Below are positions 46,320 through 54,844 of a DNA stretch of 64,000 bases, in pieces. The notes beneath the pieces were generated by a model. It was not told the DNA's origin and did not search any database. It saw nothing but the letters and a program-made list of their open reading frames with translations. The first letter of the stretch is position 1, and each line of letters starts with the position of its first letter. Source of the DNA: Paraburkholderia bannensis (GTDB lineage: Bacteria > Pseudomonadota > Gammaproteobacteria > Burkholderiales > Burkholderiaceae); assembly GCF_014200455.1 (NCBI RefSeq), contig NZ_JACHBW010000008.1, positions 186,001 to 250,000 on the forward strand, read 5' to 3'. The translations under genes were made by a program, and so were the position numbers.

Positions 46320-47470
46320 CCGACGTGGGCACTCTCGAACTCACGCCACAGGCGGCGATGGCCAGATTGCGGGCCATACGCCCCGCGGACTACGCCAGTT
46401 CATGCAACCACCTGGACGGCGCCGTGACGCGGCTTTCTCCCTATCTGACCCATGGCGTGATGAGCGTGGCCGCCGTGATCCGCTATCTGCGCACGGCATA
46501 CGGCCTTGAGCAGAATCACAAACTGGTGTTCGAACTGGGCTGGCGCGAATTCTATCGCTATCTGTGGTTGCGCGAGCGCGAGGCAATTGAGCGCTCGCTG
46601 CATGCCGGCCCCCTGCCGGATCGCGAATATGTGTCCGCAGTCCCCGAAGACGTGCTGGAGGCGCGCACCGGTCTTGCCGTGATCGACCGCGCTGTGAGCA
46701 CCTTGTACGAAACCGGCTGGCTGCATAACCATGCACGTCTATGGCTGGCCTCCTATCTCGTCCATCTGCGCAAGGTGCACTGGAGCGCCGGGGCAGAGTG
46801 GATGCTGGCTTATCTCGTCGATGGAGATCTCGCCAGCAATCATCTCTCATGGCAGTGGGTAGCGGGAACGGCGAGCCGGAAGCCTTATCTGTTCAACGCC
46901 GAAAACGTACGGCGATTCGCACCACAGGCGTGGCATGTCGACGGCACACCGCTCGACATCGATTACGCCACCCTCGACGCTATCGCCGCAGGCCGGGCGC
47001 CATGGCCACACACTGCGATCCCCGGACGCCGCACCGGCGTAGAGCCGCCGGCCCTCTGGCCGTCGCCGCCGGGAGATAGCTTCTCACCAGCCCGCGCCCA
47101 CGACATTGCAGGCCGCGACATCTGGCTCGTGAATCCGTGGACGCTTGCCGATCCACCACCCGGCCGCATCCCGGTGGCGGTGTGCGATGCGCACTATCAC
47201 AGCCGTCGGCCATGGAGCGCGCGACGTTGGCGTTGCGTCGCCGCGCGCATGTCGCAGGTCGCCAGCATTCGATGGATCGACGGGGCGGAGTCCATCGTGG
47301 AAGCGTTGCGTCAGGCGCGCTCGGTGGACGGGCTTTGGGATCCGCATCTCGGCCGCGCTTTCGATGGTTTCTCACTGCGCGCGGCGCCACGTGCTTTCAC
47401 CGATCCCGACCGCGATTGCCATTCGTTCTCGGCCTGGTGGTCGCGTGTCCGGCTCAACGATACTCCCTGA
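46316..47470 (+). CDS. Photolyase-like FAD-domain protein with unusual C-terminal domain
   Basis: A 384-residue protein starting with GTG that overlaps the previous stop (GTGA). Residues about 5-225 match the photolyase/cryptochrome FAD-binding domain (SPYLTHGVMSV, ELGWREFYRYLW, GWLHNHARLWLASYLVH, SNHLSWQWVAGTASRKPYLFN), but no alpha/beta antenna domain precedes it. Residues about 265-384 contain a separate region (DIWLVNPWTLADPPPGRIPV onward) with a beta/alpha pattern that could be a reduced, C-terminally placed counterpart. Function unknown; light sensing or a partner role is possible. Confidence 0.75.
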   Translation: MTDVGTLELTPQAAMARLRAIRPADYASSCNHLDGAVTRLSPYLTHGVMSVAAVIRYLRTAYGLEQNHKLVFELGWREFYRYLWLREREAIERSLHAGPLPDREYVSAVPEDVLEARTGLAVIDRAVSTLYETGWLHNHARLWLASYLVHLRKVHWSAGAEWMLAYLVDGDLASNHLSWQWVAGTASRKPYLFNAENVRRFAPQAWHVDGTPLDIDYATLDAIAAGRAPWPHTAIPGRRTGVEPPALWPSPPGDSFSPARAHDIAGRDIWLVNPWTLADPPPGRIPVAVCDAHYHSRRPWSARRWRCVAARMSQVASIRWIDGAESIVEALRQARSVDGLWDPHLGRAFDGFSLRAAPRAFTDPDRDCHSFSAWWSRVRLNDTP

Positions 47471-47498
47471 ACCCACGAATTCAAACGGAGCTGCCGCC

Positions 47499-48440
47499 AT
47501 GCCTGTCACCGTTCTCATCACCGGCGCCACCGGCTTCATCGGCCGCAACCTTGCGGCTGACTTGTCTCGCGACGGCTGCGCGATCATCGCGCTGTCGCGG
47601 CACGCCAAAGACGCACGCGCGGTGCTTGGCGCACATGTGCGAGTTATTGAAGACCTCCGGGAGGTGATGGAAGACGAACCTGTCGATGCCTGCGTGCACC
47701 TCGCCGGCGCGCGCGTAATCGGGCCGCCGTGGACGCCGGGACGACGACAGACGCTCATCAATAGCCGCACCCATATAACACACGCATTGATTGAGCTGAT
47801 GCGCCGACTGACGCGGCCGCCTCGTGTATTCGTCAGCGCATCGGCTGTCGGCTGGTATGGCTGCCCGGACGAGCAAGGCAATGCGCCTTGCGACGAATCC
47901 TCGCCAGGCACGCCAGGCCAGTTTCAGTCCGATCTGTGTGCAGTGATCGAAAAGACCGCCATGCAAGCGGAAGGACTCGGCACGCGCGTGGCGCGCATGC
48001 GGTTCGGCGTCGTGCTGGGCAACGACGGTGGTGCATGGCCGATGCAGGCCGCGATGGCGCGTCTGGGCCTCGCAACCGTGCTCGGTTCCGGCCGCCAATA
48101 TTTTCCGTGGGTTCACATCGCCGATGCGGTGGGTCTTATCCGGTTCGCCATCGAAAACGAACGGATCAGCGGTCCGGTCAACGTGGTTGCACCCGCCAGC
48201 AGCACGCAGGCGGAATTTGCGGAAAGTCTGGCACAGTCCTTCGGACAGCGTGTCCGGCTCCGGTTTCCAGAGGCACCTGCCCGTCTGTGTCTTGGGGAAA
48301 TGGCCGACCTGCTTTTCAAGGGCCGCCTCGTCGAGCCGCGCGTCGCGTTGACCTCCGGATACGAGTTCGCATGGCCAGGCCTGCATCCCACGCTCGCCGA
48401 TCTCGCGACACGACAGAATCACGGTACCCGCTACGTCTGA
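47499..48440 (+). CDS. TIGR01777-type SDR family epimerase
   Basis: A 313-residue NAD(P)-binding protein related to SDR39U1/YfcH. The glycine motif ITGATGFIGRNLA lies at residues 6-18, SASAVGWYG carries the active-site tyrosine region, and YFPWVHIADAVGLI is typical of TIGR01777. The start is set by GGAG upstream of ATG 47499; the reading frame is open further upstream but within the previous gene. Members recur in photolyase/MerR clusters without a known substrate. Confidence 0.87.
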   Translation: MPVTVLITGATGFIGRNLAADLSRDGCAIIALSRHAKDARAVLGAHVRVIEDLREVMEDEPVDACVHLAGARVIGPPWTPGRRQTLINSRTHITHALIELMRRLTRPPRVFVSASAVGWYGCPDEQGNAPCDESSPGTPGQFQSDLCAVIEKTAMQAEGLGTRVARMRFGVVLGNDGGAWPMQAAMARLGLATVLGSGRQYFPWVHIADAVGLIRFAIENERISGPVNVVAPASSTQAEFAESLAQSFGQRVRLRFPEAPARLCLGEMADLLFKGRLVEPRVALTSGYEFAWPGLHPTLADLATRQNHGTRYV

Positions 48441-49018
48441 ACGTCCGACGGCTCCGGCGGCCCCGAGACACCATCCCAGCGCATGGCCACCCACACCGCC
48501 GCCGGCATGAGTACGGCCCAACCGGCAGCTAACGCGCAAATTGCCGCCTCCGGGTGTGCGAAGCGCACAGCACCCAGCGCCGCGCCTGCGCGGAACGACA
48601 TTGGCCCGCCCACGGCCCCCAGGGCGGCAGCAAGCCACCATCGCCCCCGCAACCAGGCAAACACCACGTTGAGCTGTATCGAGAAGAGCGCCCAGAGCGC
48701 GGCGATCCACAGCGGCGCATGCACCGTACCGATTGCATGGCCCGGGTATGCGAGCCAGCCTGTCTGCGCCACCAGACTGTCCCACGTCCACCCGACCGTC
48801 GTCACAAGTGCAACGATTCGAGCCTCGGCTAACGGCTTGGCCGCGCGTAGCAGGTGCCAGCTCAACAACACTGCCGCGCAGAGCAATGCGGGAACCGCGC
48901 TCCCGCGCGCGCCGCCATAGACCGCTACAAACCACGCCGCCTGGCACGTCACAAAATACTGTGTGGCGAGTCCTTTGCCCCGTCTACCTTTAAAGCGAAC
49001 GCCCGACGAGATCGACAT
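48431..49018 (-). CDS. DUF2878 membrane protein
   Basis: A 195-residue membrane protein with about five or six helices and conserved-looking tryptophan-rich segments (TTVGWTWDSLVAQTGWL, APLWIAALWALFS). It fits DUF2878, a family associated with photolyase and cyclopropane-synthase clusters in proteobacteria. ATG 49018 precedes a basic N-terminus and is preferred over the longer frame. Its end overlaps the convergent SDR gene by 10 bases. Role unknown. Confidence 0.75.
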   Translation of the reverse strand: MSISSGVRFKGRRGKGLATQYFVTCQAAWFVAVYGGARGSAVPALLCAAVLLSWHLLRAAKPLAEARIVALVTTVGWTWDSLVAQTGWLAYPGHAIGTVHAPLWIAALWALFSIQLNVVFAWLRGRWWLAAALGAVGGPMSFRAGAALGAVRFAHPEAAICALAAGWAVLMPAAVWVAMRWDGVSGPPEPSDVQT

Positions 49019-49170
49019 CGGCACAAGCTCCTGACTGGTAAATGGCAGCGCGCGCCCTGCATGGCCAGCCCATGCCCCGGAGCTATCCATCGCCCACGGT
49101 TTTGAGGTTCGGCAAGCGGCGCAATGCTGTTATTGACGCACGACAGCGAGGTGAATCCGACCACCTGCAT

Positions 49171-49650
49171 TCACGCCGCGTTTGCCCTCGTCTGCGTGAT
49201 GCTAATTTCGTTCAGGTGGTGAGTGTCCTTGTCATCGCCCATGATACCGGCCCGGCCAACGTTCGGCGCCTCGATTTTCTGCCATGCCATATTCCGGGCC
49301 ACATCCACTGTCAAGCGCAAGCTGTTCGCCCGCGAATCCGAACGCGCCTGCGCAACGAAGGCGCAAACGACAGCGAGCGCAGCTACCGCGGCACTGCAAT
49401 GCCAGCCTGGCGAGCCGCCGCCCCGCCCCCCCCAACGTGGGCCAGCCAGACTTTGCAAAATCGGACGTTGGCTGAGCGGCGCTGCATCCGACTCTTTGCC
49501 TCGTCCGTATGTGTGCCGTAACAGGTCATGCCAGGCGAAGCGGCGATTGACCTCCATGCACCAGTAGCCGTTCAGGCACAGCCCGATCAGCGCATCGCTA
49601 TCGTCGTCGGCATTGCCGGGCTCGCAAGCGCAACGAGTCGCGCATCGCAT
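49171..49650 (-). CDS. Doubtful reading frame with one hydrophobic segment
   Basis: The 670-base stretch 49019-49688 has no recognised gene. The only notable frame encodes about 159 residues, with a hydrophobic stretch AAVAALAVVCAFVAQA in the middle and no family similarity or clear ribosome-binding site. In related clusters this place often holds CFA synthase, DUF1365 or DUF3833 genes, but no trace of them is evident. Confidence 0.2.
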   Translation of the reverse strand: MRCATRCACEPGNADDDSDALIGLCLNGYWCMEVNRRFAWHDLLRHTYGRGKESDAAPLSQRPILQSLAGPRWGGRGGGSPGWHCSAAVAALAVVCAFVAQARSDSRANSLRLTVDVARNMAWQKIEAPNVGRAGIMGDDKDTHHLNEISITQTRANAA

Positions 49651-49688
49651 CGACGTGATGCAGTTCGTCGTGAAAATTGGAGTTTGAC

Positions 49689-50216
49689 ATGCAATCAAAA
49701 CTCGCCTGCATCGGCATCGCGTTGATAGTGGGTTTCCTCTGCCCGCCCGCGAGCGCGGGTTGCCGCGCAGATGTCCCGCAGGCTCATCTGATGGGCACGG
49801 GCCCATTTTGCTTTCTTGGCTTCTGCCTTTACGACGCCCAACTTTGGGCGGAAGACCCAACGCGCATTTTCGACGAACCCTTTGCGCTCCTTATCACTTA
49901 CCGGAAAACGATAAAGGCACGCAAACTGGTCGATACGGGAATCGACGAAATGGAGCGTCTCGCCCCAACGCCGTTACCCAAGGCGACCCTCGACGATTGG
50001 CGCGGCGACATGACACGAGCCTTCAGGGACGTGGCCCCCGGCGACCAACTTTGTGGCGTCTTTCTGCCCGGCCGTGGTGCACGCTTTTATGCCAACGGAT
50101 CCCTCACAGCAGAGGTGAACGACGCTGCCTTTGCTTTGGCATTTTTCCGCATCTGGCTCGACCCCAACACACGCGCTAGCGATCTGAGGCGCAACCTCCT
50201 CGGCATTACCCAGTGA
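49689..50216 (+). CDS. Chalcone-isomerase-like exported protein
   Basis: A 175-residue protein with a Sec signal peptide (about residues 1-23, ending ASAG). The mature part matches the bacterial chalcone isomerase-like family: GTGPFCFLGFCLYDAQLWAE near the start, a central LLITYRKTIKARKLVDTGIDEM and a C-terminal FFRIWLDPNT segment. These proteins are periplasmic and are thought to bind fatty acids or similar ligands rather than chalcones. Members recur in light/singlet-oxygen clusters. It is followed by an esterase gene after 64 bases. Confidence 0.82.
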   Translation: MQSKLACIGIALIVGFLCPPASAGCRADVPQAHLMGTGPFCFLGFCLYDAQLWAEDPTRIFDEPFALLITYRKTIKARKLVDTGIDEMERLAPTPLPKATLDDWRGDMTRAFRDVAPGDQLCGVFLPGRGARFYANGSLTAEVNDAAFALAFFRIWLDPNTRASDLRRNLLGITQ

Positions 50217-50280
50217 AGTTTGAGGGAGCGCCGTCATTTCCCGCCCGCTACCTGCGGCTTTTGCGAGAAAAACATCCTGC

Positions 50281-51174
50281 ATGAAGCTTCGCCTGCTCAT
50301 TTGCGTGCTCGTCATACTTTTTACAACCAGCCTTGCCTGGATAGCCGCCCACCCGCTTGCATTGCTCAATGCCTTGGTGCCACGCGGCGGTTGCACACGA
50401 TTCGTGAACCTGCCGTATGGACCCAACCTGCGGCAAAGAATCGATGTGTACATGCCGAAAGAAGGCAACGACGCAGCAATCCCACACCGAAAACGGCCAA
50501 TGGTGGTGTTTTTCTACGGCGGTAGCTGGCAAAGCGGCAACCGCGAAGACTACCTGTTTGTTGGCGAGGCACTTGCTTCAAAGGGATTCGTGACAGCGAT
50601 TCCCGACTATCGTGTCTATCCACAGGTTGTGTTTCCGGGTTTCATGCAGGATGCGGCTGCGGCCGTGCGCTGGGCGAAGCTGCACGCGACGATGTATGGC
50701 GCCGACCCTGATCGCATTTTTGTTGCTGGACACTCCGCCGGCGCCCAGATCGCACTTCTTCTCGCGACAGACCGTTCGTGGTTAGCTCAGGCCGGTCTAC
50801 CCGCCAACGCGTTGGCAGGAGCGATCGGACTGGCCGGGCCCTACGATTTCCTTCCTCTACGCGATCAGACGCTGGAGCGCATTTTCCCGGATGCCATACG
50901 TTCTGCGAGTCAACCGATCCATTTCATAGAAGGGAACGAGCCACCAGTATTTCTCGGCGTCGGTTTGCGGGACAAAATGGTTGACCCGGCCAACACGGAG
51001 CGCATGGCAGTGCAGTTGCGCAAGCACGGTGATTTTGTGGAGGTGCGTCGCTATCCGGCACTCACGCATGAGATGACGGTCGGGAGCCTCGCAGCGCCGT
51101 TGCGGTTGATCGCGCCTTTTGTGCCGGTTGGCCCGGTACTGGAGGATGTTGCGTCATTCATCGACCAACGCTGA
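50281..51174 (+). CDS. Alpha/beta hydrolase (carboxylesterase-like)
   Basis: A 297-residue hydrolase with an N-terminal signal or anchor helix (about 1-25). The oxyanion region FFYGGSW, nucleophile motif VAGHSAGAQIA, an acidic residue in GLRDKMVDP and the histidine in PALTHEMT give a plausible catalytic triad. The overall layout resembles kynurenine formamidase/BD-FAE-type esterases. It probably shares a transcript with the chalcone-isomerase-like gene and could act on oxidised lipids, which is inference. Confidence 0.82.
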   Translation: MKLRLLICVLVILFTTSLAWIAAHPLALLNALVPRGGCTRFVNLPYGPNLRQRIDVYMPKEGNDAAIPHRKRPMVVFFYGGSWQSGNREDYLFVGEALASKGFVTAIPDYRVYPQVVFPGFMQDAAAAVRWAKLHATMYGADPDRIFVAGHSAGAQIALLLATDRSWLAQAGLPANALAGAIGLAGPYDFLPLRDQTLERIFPDAIRSASQPIHFIEGNEPPVFLGVGLRDKMVDPANTERMAVQLRKHGDFVEVRRYPALTHEMTVGSLAAPLRLIAPFVPVGPVLEDVASFIDQR

Positions 51175-51374
51175 TCCCCAAGCTCGACGATCGCTCTGCG
51201 AGGAGATCTCGCAGCAGTCGAATCGCGGATGCTCTTTGTGAATGCCTTCTGCGCTTCAGGCTCTCGTTGGCGGGACGTTGCGCCTCGCCCCATCGCATGC
51301 GTTTTATCCGTCAGCGCGAACGCCCGCCGGGGCGGCGGGCGCCCGGCAGGTCATCTTCGTCCCACGTCTGCAAA
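51175..51374. other. Intergenic stretch without a supported gene
   Basis: Between the hydrolase and the next small gene no family-like reading frame is seen. It is convergent space. Confidence 0.3.
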
Positions 51375-51548
51375 TCACGCGTTCGTTTGTGTATCGTCGC
51401 GACCATGTCGCGAGCGCTTGTCCACGGCAAGAGCTTTGTTCTCCTGCCAGGCTTTTCGCAGATGTCTTTTAACCGAGAGAAAAGCCACACCGCCTTTACG
51501 CAGAACGCGCTGAAACTTCAATGCTATATCGCCGTCCCGTTGAGACAT
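51375..51548 (-). CDS. Small basic hypothetical protein
   Basis: A 57-residue protein starting at ATG 51548, with AAGGAGAAGACG immediately upstream, a near-ideal ribosome-binding site. It is basic and helical (GDIALKFQRVLRKGGVAFLS). No family is recognised. The A/T-rich 226 bases between it and the gene at 51776 probably hold its promoter. The strong start signal is the main evidence that it is real. Confidence 0.5.
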   Translation of the reverse strand: MSQRDGDIALKFQRVLRKGGVAFLSVKRHLRKAWQENKALAVDKRSRHGRDDTQTNA

Positions 51549-51775
51549 CGTCTTCTCCTTAAAAGCAGCAAGAAAAAGAACCTTGGTCCTCCGGTTCAAT
51601 CAATATACGGACAAGGTTTGCCATAGCATCCGGCAAGAGCCGGCTTGAATTCCGCCTCCTGCCAAATTCGGAGTGAAATCTAGCAAAACAACTCCACAAG
51701 TCAATATGGAATGACTTATGTAGATTCACGCCGATATTTCAATTATAAATAAGAGCTGAAGTCAATATGTGATGC

Positions 51776-52159
51776 TCACTGTATCGGCGGAACCACCCCC
51801 AGCTTCTCTGCAAGCATGCGTTCGTACACTCCAAAATGCAGGTCGACCTCCTCCTGAGTAACGGTGTGGACAAAGATGTTGACCTGTTCCGGCAACAATC
51901 CCATCACCGTGGCAATAGCGCTCTCGATCTGAGGTCGGCAGAGCCGGTCTTCCGCCAGCGTCGTTCCGATGGTGATGTCGTAGGCCTGTTCATGTCGGAA
52001 GACGATTTCGACAACGCGCGCCCTCGCGCTCATGTTGTTGTCGACGGCAAGTCTCGTCAGTTCGGCGACCTGATGCAGTACTTCGGTCGGAAAACCTTTT
52101 GTGGAGCGCAGCTTGACGCGATGCCGGCCCAACGTTCTCCATTCTGTATCGAATTCCAT
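51776..52159 (-). CDS. Hypothetical 127-residue protein
   Basis: A soluble alpha/beta protein starting MEFDTEWRTLGRHRVKL. Alternating strands and helices are visible (RVVEIVFRHEQAYDITIGTT, VNIFVHTVTQEEVDLHFGV). No known domain is recognised. ATG 52159 is preferred to the GTG-type starts 10 codons upstream. Flanking A/T-rich DNA suggests its own promoter. It lies next to a broken Hsp20 gene, so a stress connection is possible. Confidence 0.6.
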   Translation of the reverse strand: MEFDTEWRTLGRHRVKLRSTKGFPTEVLHQVAELTRLAVDNNMSARARVVEIVFRHEQAYDITIGTTLAEDRLCRPQIESAIATVMGLLPEQVNIFVHTVTQEEVDLHFGVYERMLAEKLGVVPPIQ

Positions 52160-52257
52160 AATCGTCTCCCAGTGAACAACGGTGCGCAAACCATATGGGC
52201 TCCGGGCGAATTTTCAAGACAAAGAATTTTTTTCACCGCTTCTTGAAAGCCGCTAGC

Positions 52258-52586
52258 ACAAAGGGACCACGACGCGCCCGGATCGGGACGACGCCAGTCG
52301 GCGCCTCACGCTCTCACCTGCGGTAGACATTGTCCAAGATAGCCATACCGTCACGCTCTGGGCAGACCTCCCTGGCGTCTCGAAAGACAAGCTGGAGGCG
52401 AGGGTCCACGATGGCCGCCTGACAATCGAGGCTGAATCTGTGCTACCAGGCTCGTCAGCGCCTCTGCTGCCTCACGCCTAAGTTCGGATTCCTTATTTTT
52501 CACGTCAGTTCGACGTCAGCGAAGACTTCGACACTTCTCGACGCGATGAGGCGAGGCCACGACGCATCGAGATTCAAGTCGGCTGA
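52258..52586 (+). pseudogene. Hsp20/alpha-crystallin pseudogene
   Basis: In one frame the DNA encodes LSPAVDIVQDSHTVTLWADL, PGVSKDKLEARVHDGRLTIE, then a TAA stop (52479-52481), then VRIPYFSRQFDVSEDFDTSR and finally RRIEIQVG before TGA (52584-52586). This is an Hsp20 core with an internal stop, a deletion removing the strand region between DFDTS and the C-terminal tail, and no start codon after an upstream in-frame TAG. All three lesions agree with a dead small heat-shock gene. Confidence 0.8.
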
Positions 52587-52956
52587 GCCTGGCGACAAGC
52601 GGAAGCATTGACACATAGGCAGCATGAAGCCTCTCTGGCTTCCACCCATTTTTGAGCGCTCGAAGCCTGTCATTGCATTTCGACCGAGCACGGGTTTCTT
52701 AACGAGCGGCTTCACGCGAGCCCCGCCAACACATCGATGCTGGCTTTCGGGATCGAACGCGAATCCTGGCAGGTGAGGCGTATCGCTCCGCAATTTAAGC
52801 GCGCTCCGGTGACCTTGCTTGCCACTGCTGCTCACACGAACACCTACAAGTCAATAGATGCTTTTCCTTTCACGAGCAGCCTGCCCTTAGCGGCTAGCCC
52901 GAGTCCCTCGACGCGTGTGTCTCAACATTGCGGCTGAAAAAGTTACAAGATATGCA
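52587..52956. other. Intergenic region before the cold-shock promoter
   Basis: No supported gene. The codon-like texture present in the Hsp20 remnant disappears here. Confidence 0.3.
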
Positions 52957-52986
52957 TTGACGCTGGCAGCAACCAGCGGGTATTGT
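52957..52986 (+). promoter_or_regulatory. Candidate cspA promoter
   Basis: TTGACG (52957-52962), an 18-base spacer, then TATTGT (52981-52986). It would give an mRNA leader of about 130 bases before the cspA start, matching the long cold-regulated leaders of csp genes. Confidence 0.5.
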
Positions 52987-53124
52987 GCTTGTTGAAGTTC
53001 AAGAAGTTCGATTGCTGTTCATCAATTGCTCGCTCCTCAGCGGTATTCGTTGCCCTCTCCCTCCTTGAAGCTTCACAGCCCCTTTCATAGGGTAAATTTT
53101 CGTAGTGTTCGTCAAGGATTTTTC

Positions 53125-53328
53125 ATGGATACCGGTACCGTCAAGTGGTTCAACGACAGCAAAGGCTTTGGCTTCATCACCCCGGACAACGGCGGCGAGG
53201 ATCTGTTCGCGCATTTCTCCGAAATCACGGGCGACGGCTTCAAGACGCTGGCTGAAAATCAGAAGGTGAGCTTCGAAACGAAGCAAGGCCCGAAGGGGCT
53301 CCAGGCGGCTAACATCAAGCCGCTGTAA
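53125..53328 (+). CDS. cspA: Cold-shock protein CspA family
   Basis: A 67-residue single OB-fold nucleic-acid chaperone. The RNP1 motif KGFGFI and RNP2-like DLFAHF are both present, and the protein begins [23 protein letters not shown] 53125 follows an AAGGA site. It melts RNA structure under cold or other stress. It heads a region of very small genes with similar leaders. A GC hairpin (53338-53365) follows the stop. Confidence 0.93.
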   Translation: MDTGTVKWFNDSKGFGFITPDNGGEDLFAHFSEITGDGFKTLAENQKVSFETKQGPKGLQAANIKPL

Positions 53329-53337
53329 AGTTGAAGG

Positions 53338-53365
53338 ACCCGGCTTCATGCGATGGACGCCGGGT
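53338..53365 (+). terminator. Hairpin after cspA
   Basis: ACCCGGC (53338-53344) and GCCGGGT (53359-53365) form a 7-bp stem about 10 bases after the stop. No T-tract follows, so it may be a weak terminator or an mRNA-stabilising structure. Confidence 0.45.
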
Positions 53366-53606
53366 TGCAGCAACATCCCAGCAGAGCTTTGCCTCCTCAA
53401 TCTGGCACGATCGCCATTGGCTGCAGCCGTTTAATCAACAGCTTGCCCGGTTCCATGCGCGTCGTAGCACCTCAATCCCCTCCCACAGGCGTCAACGCCT
53501 GATTTGCTTTCCGACGGCTTCAGATTCGGCTCGCGATGGCTTTGAATCCGTGCGCCCGTGCACGTTTCACACGGAACGCGAGCACGCGAACATCATTAAA
53601 ATTAAA

Positions 53607-53831
53607 ATGCATAACGAACAAATTCAACATTACAACGGCTACGCCGTGCAAGCCTCGGCGCATCGTTTGCCCGACGGTAGTTTTTCATCCAATCTGTTGC
53701 TCGAACTTACCGATCGCGTGTGCGCCGAAGGCCGCTACCAGTTCTATTCGCTCGATTACTTCATGAGTGAAGAGCAGGCGCTGCAGCACTCGACACGCTG
53801 GGCACGCAACTGGGTCGACACGCGCGGTTAA
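53607..53831 (+). CDS. Small unknown protein of the CspA neighbourhood
   Basis: A 74-residue protein: a short beta-rich start (HYNGYAVQASAH), a central LLLELTDRV and a C-terminal helix ending STRWARNWVDTRG. The end resembles [13 protein letters not shown] of the protein at 55518, suggesting paralogues. The start ATG 53607 lacks a strong ribosome-binding site but sits after an A/T-rich stretch. No known domain. Confidence 0.6.
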   Translation: MHNEQIQHYNGYAVQASAHRLPDGSFSSNLLLELTDRVCAEGRYQFYSLDYFMSEEQALQHSTRWARNWVDTRG

Positions 53832-54094
53832 AAACGCCCCCCCAAGTTTCGGGAAAACTATCCCGCTTGCGGATGCTTCCGAAACACTTTGGCATCCTGT
53901 CAATTGAGACAGAATGGTCCAGCGCGTTATCGCGCTTGCTGGGTAGGTTCGGAGAAAGACGGCACACCGCTGATTTCCTGGCATTTTCCTGGCATTGACG
54001 GCGATGTGACTGGCATCACGTGTACAATGAATCCACATTCCTTCGCACGTCCCCAACAAGAGGCGCGTTGGTTCGTCAATGGACGGAGCGCCCT

Positions 54095-54349
54095 ATGTAC
54101 CGGATGATCCCCTATCGGGGTTTCGAGATTCATGTTGAACTGACCTCCTCGGCAGAGGATCTGTACAACGTGAGTTTCCAGATAAAAGGTAGCGAGAACC
54201 TTGCCCTCATCGGCGAACGCGGTCGCAACATCCGTTTGCGCAACGGCCCTTTTACCCGCCGCTGGGCATACCTGATTGCAGAGGTGGCGGGTCAGGCAGC
54301 GATCGACGTCCTGCTTGGACCAGCCAACGACGATAGCGCTGCTGATTGA
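54095..54349 (+). CDS. Small unknown protein
   Basis: An 84-residue protein with the opening MIPYRGFEIHVELTSS and a C-terminal helix (AYLIAEVAGQAAIDVLLG). The YxGFEI-like start resembles the neighbours at 53607 and 54845. GGAG precedes ATG 54095, which is preferred to an upstream in-frame start at 54020. Function unknown. Confidence 0.55.
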   Translation: MYRMIPYRGFEIHVELTSSAEDLYNVSFQIKGSENLALIGERGRNIRLRNGPFTRRWAYLIAEVAGQAAIDVLLGPANDDSAAD

Positions 54350-54844
54350 ACTGCGACGCGGGTTCGCCCGGACTTCCCTGTCCCGGATTCTGGGCCGCAG
54401 GCTCATCACGTCGCTCCCCATCATGCCAGCGTTCGCTGTGCCTTGATTGCCGCGTCTTGCCCTGGCGAGACACCTCGGCTGGCGCCTCGCCTATTGATCC
54501 GCATTACTGAATAACTCTCCAGATGCGCGACCAGGCAAAAAGAAGAAGCCACTTTCCGACGCAAGGACCAGCGCAACAGCGGGACAAGGCATTGCGCCGC
54601 CGGTTTCGCAAAGGAAGCGGAGGCGAGAAAACATTCGCGTACGCATAGCGCAATGGGTGTAGGATGATTGGGTTGATTGTCCCACAGCCCTTCTCTGCGC
54701 CTTTTCAGTCGCGCTTTCCAACGGAATCGGGCCGCTCCCTCTCATCACAGGCCGACCAACGCGGCCAATCATGTGAAGACTGAACTCAGTCGTTCACTCC
54801 TTTTCCCGATTCGTCGCCTGTTAGCGCGGCAGCAAAGGTATTTT
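54350..54844. other. Intergenic region between small genes
   Basis: About 495 bases with no supported gene. It probably contains a promoter and long leader for the gene at 54845, by analogy with cspA, but no element stands out. Confidence 0.3.

Noticed and set aside
53026..53124. N-terminal extension of the cold-shock protein
   Set aside because: CspA proteins start MxxGTVKWF. The upstream in-frame codons belong to the long leader.
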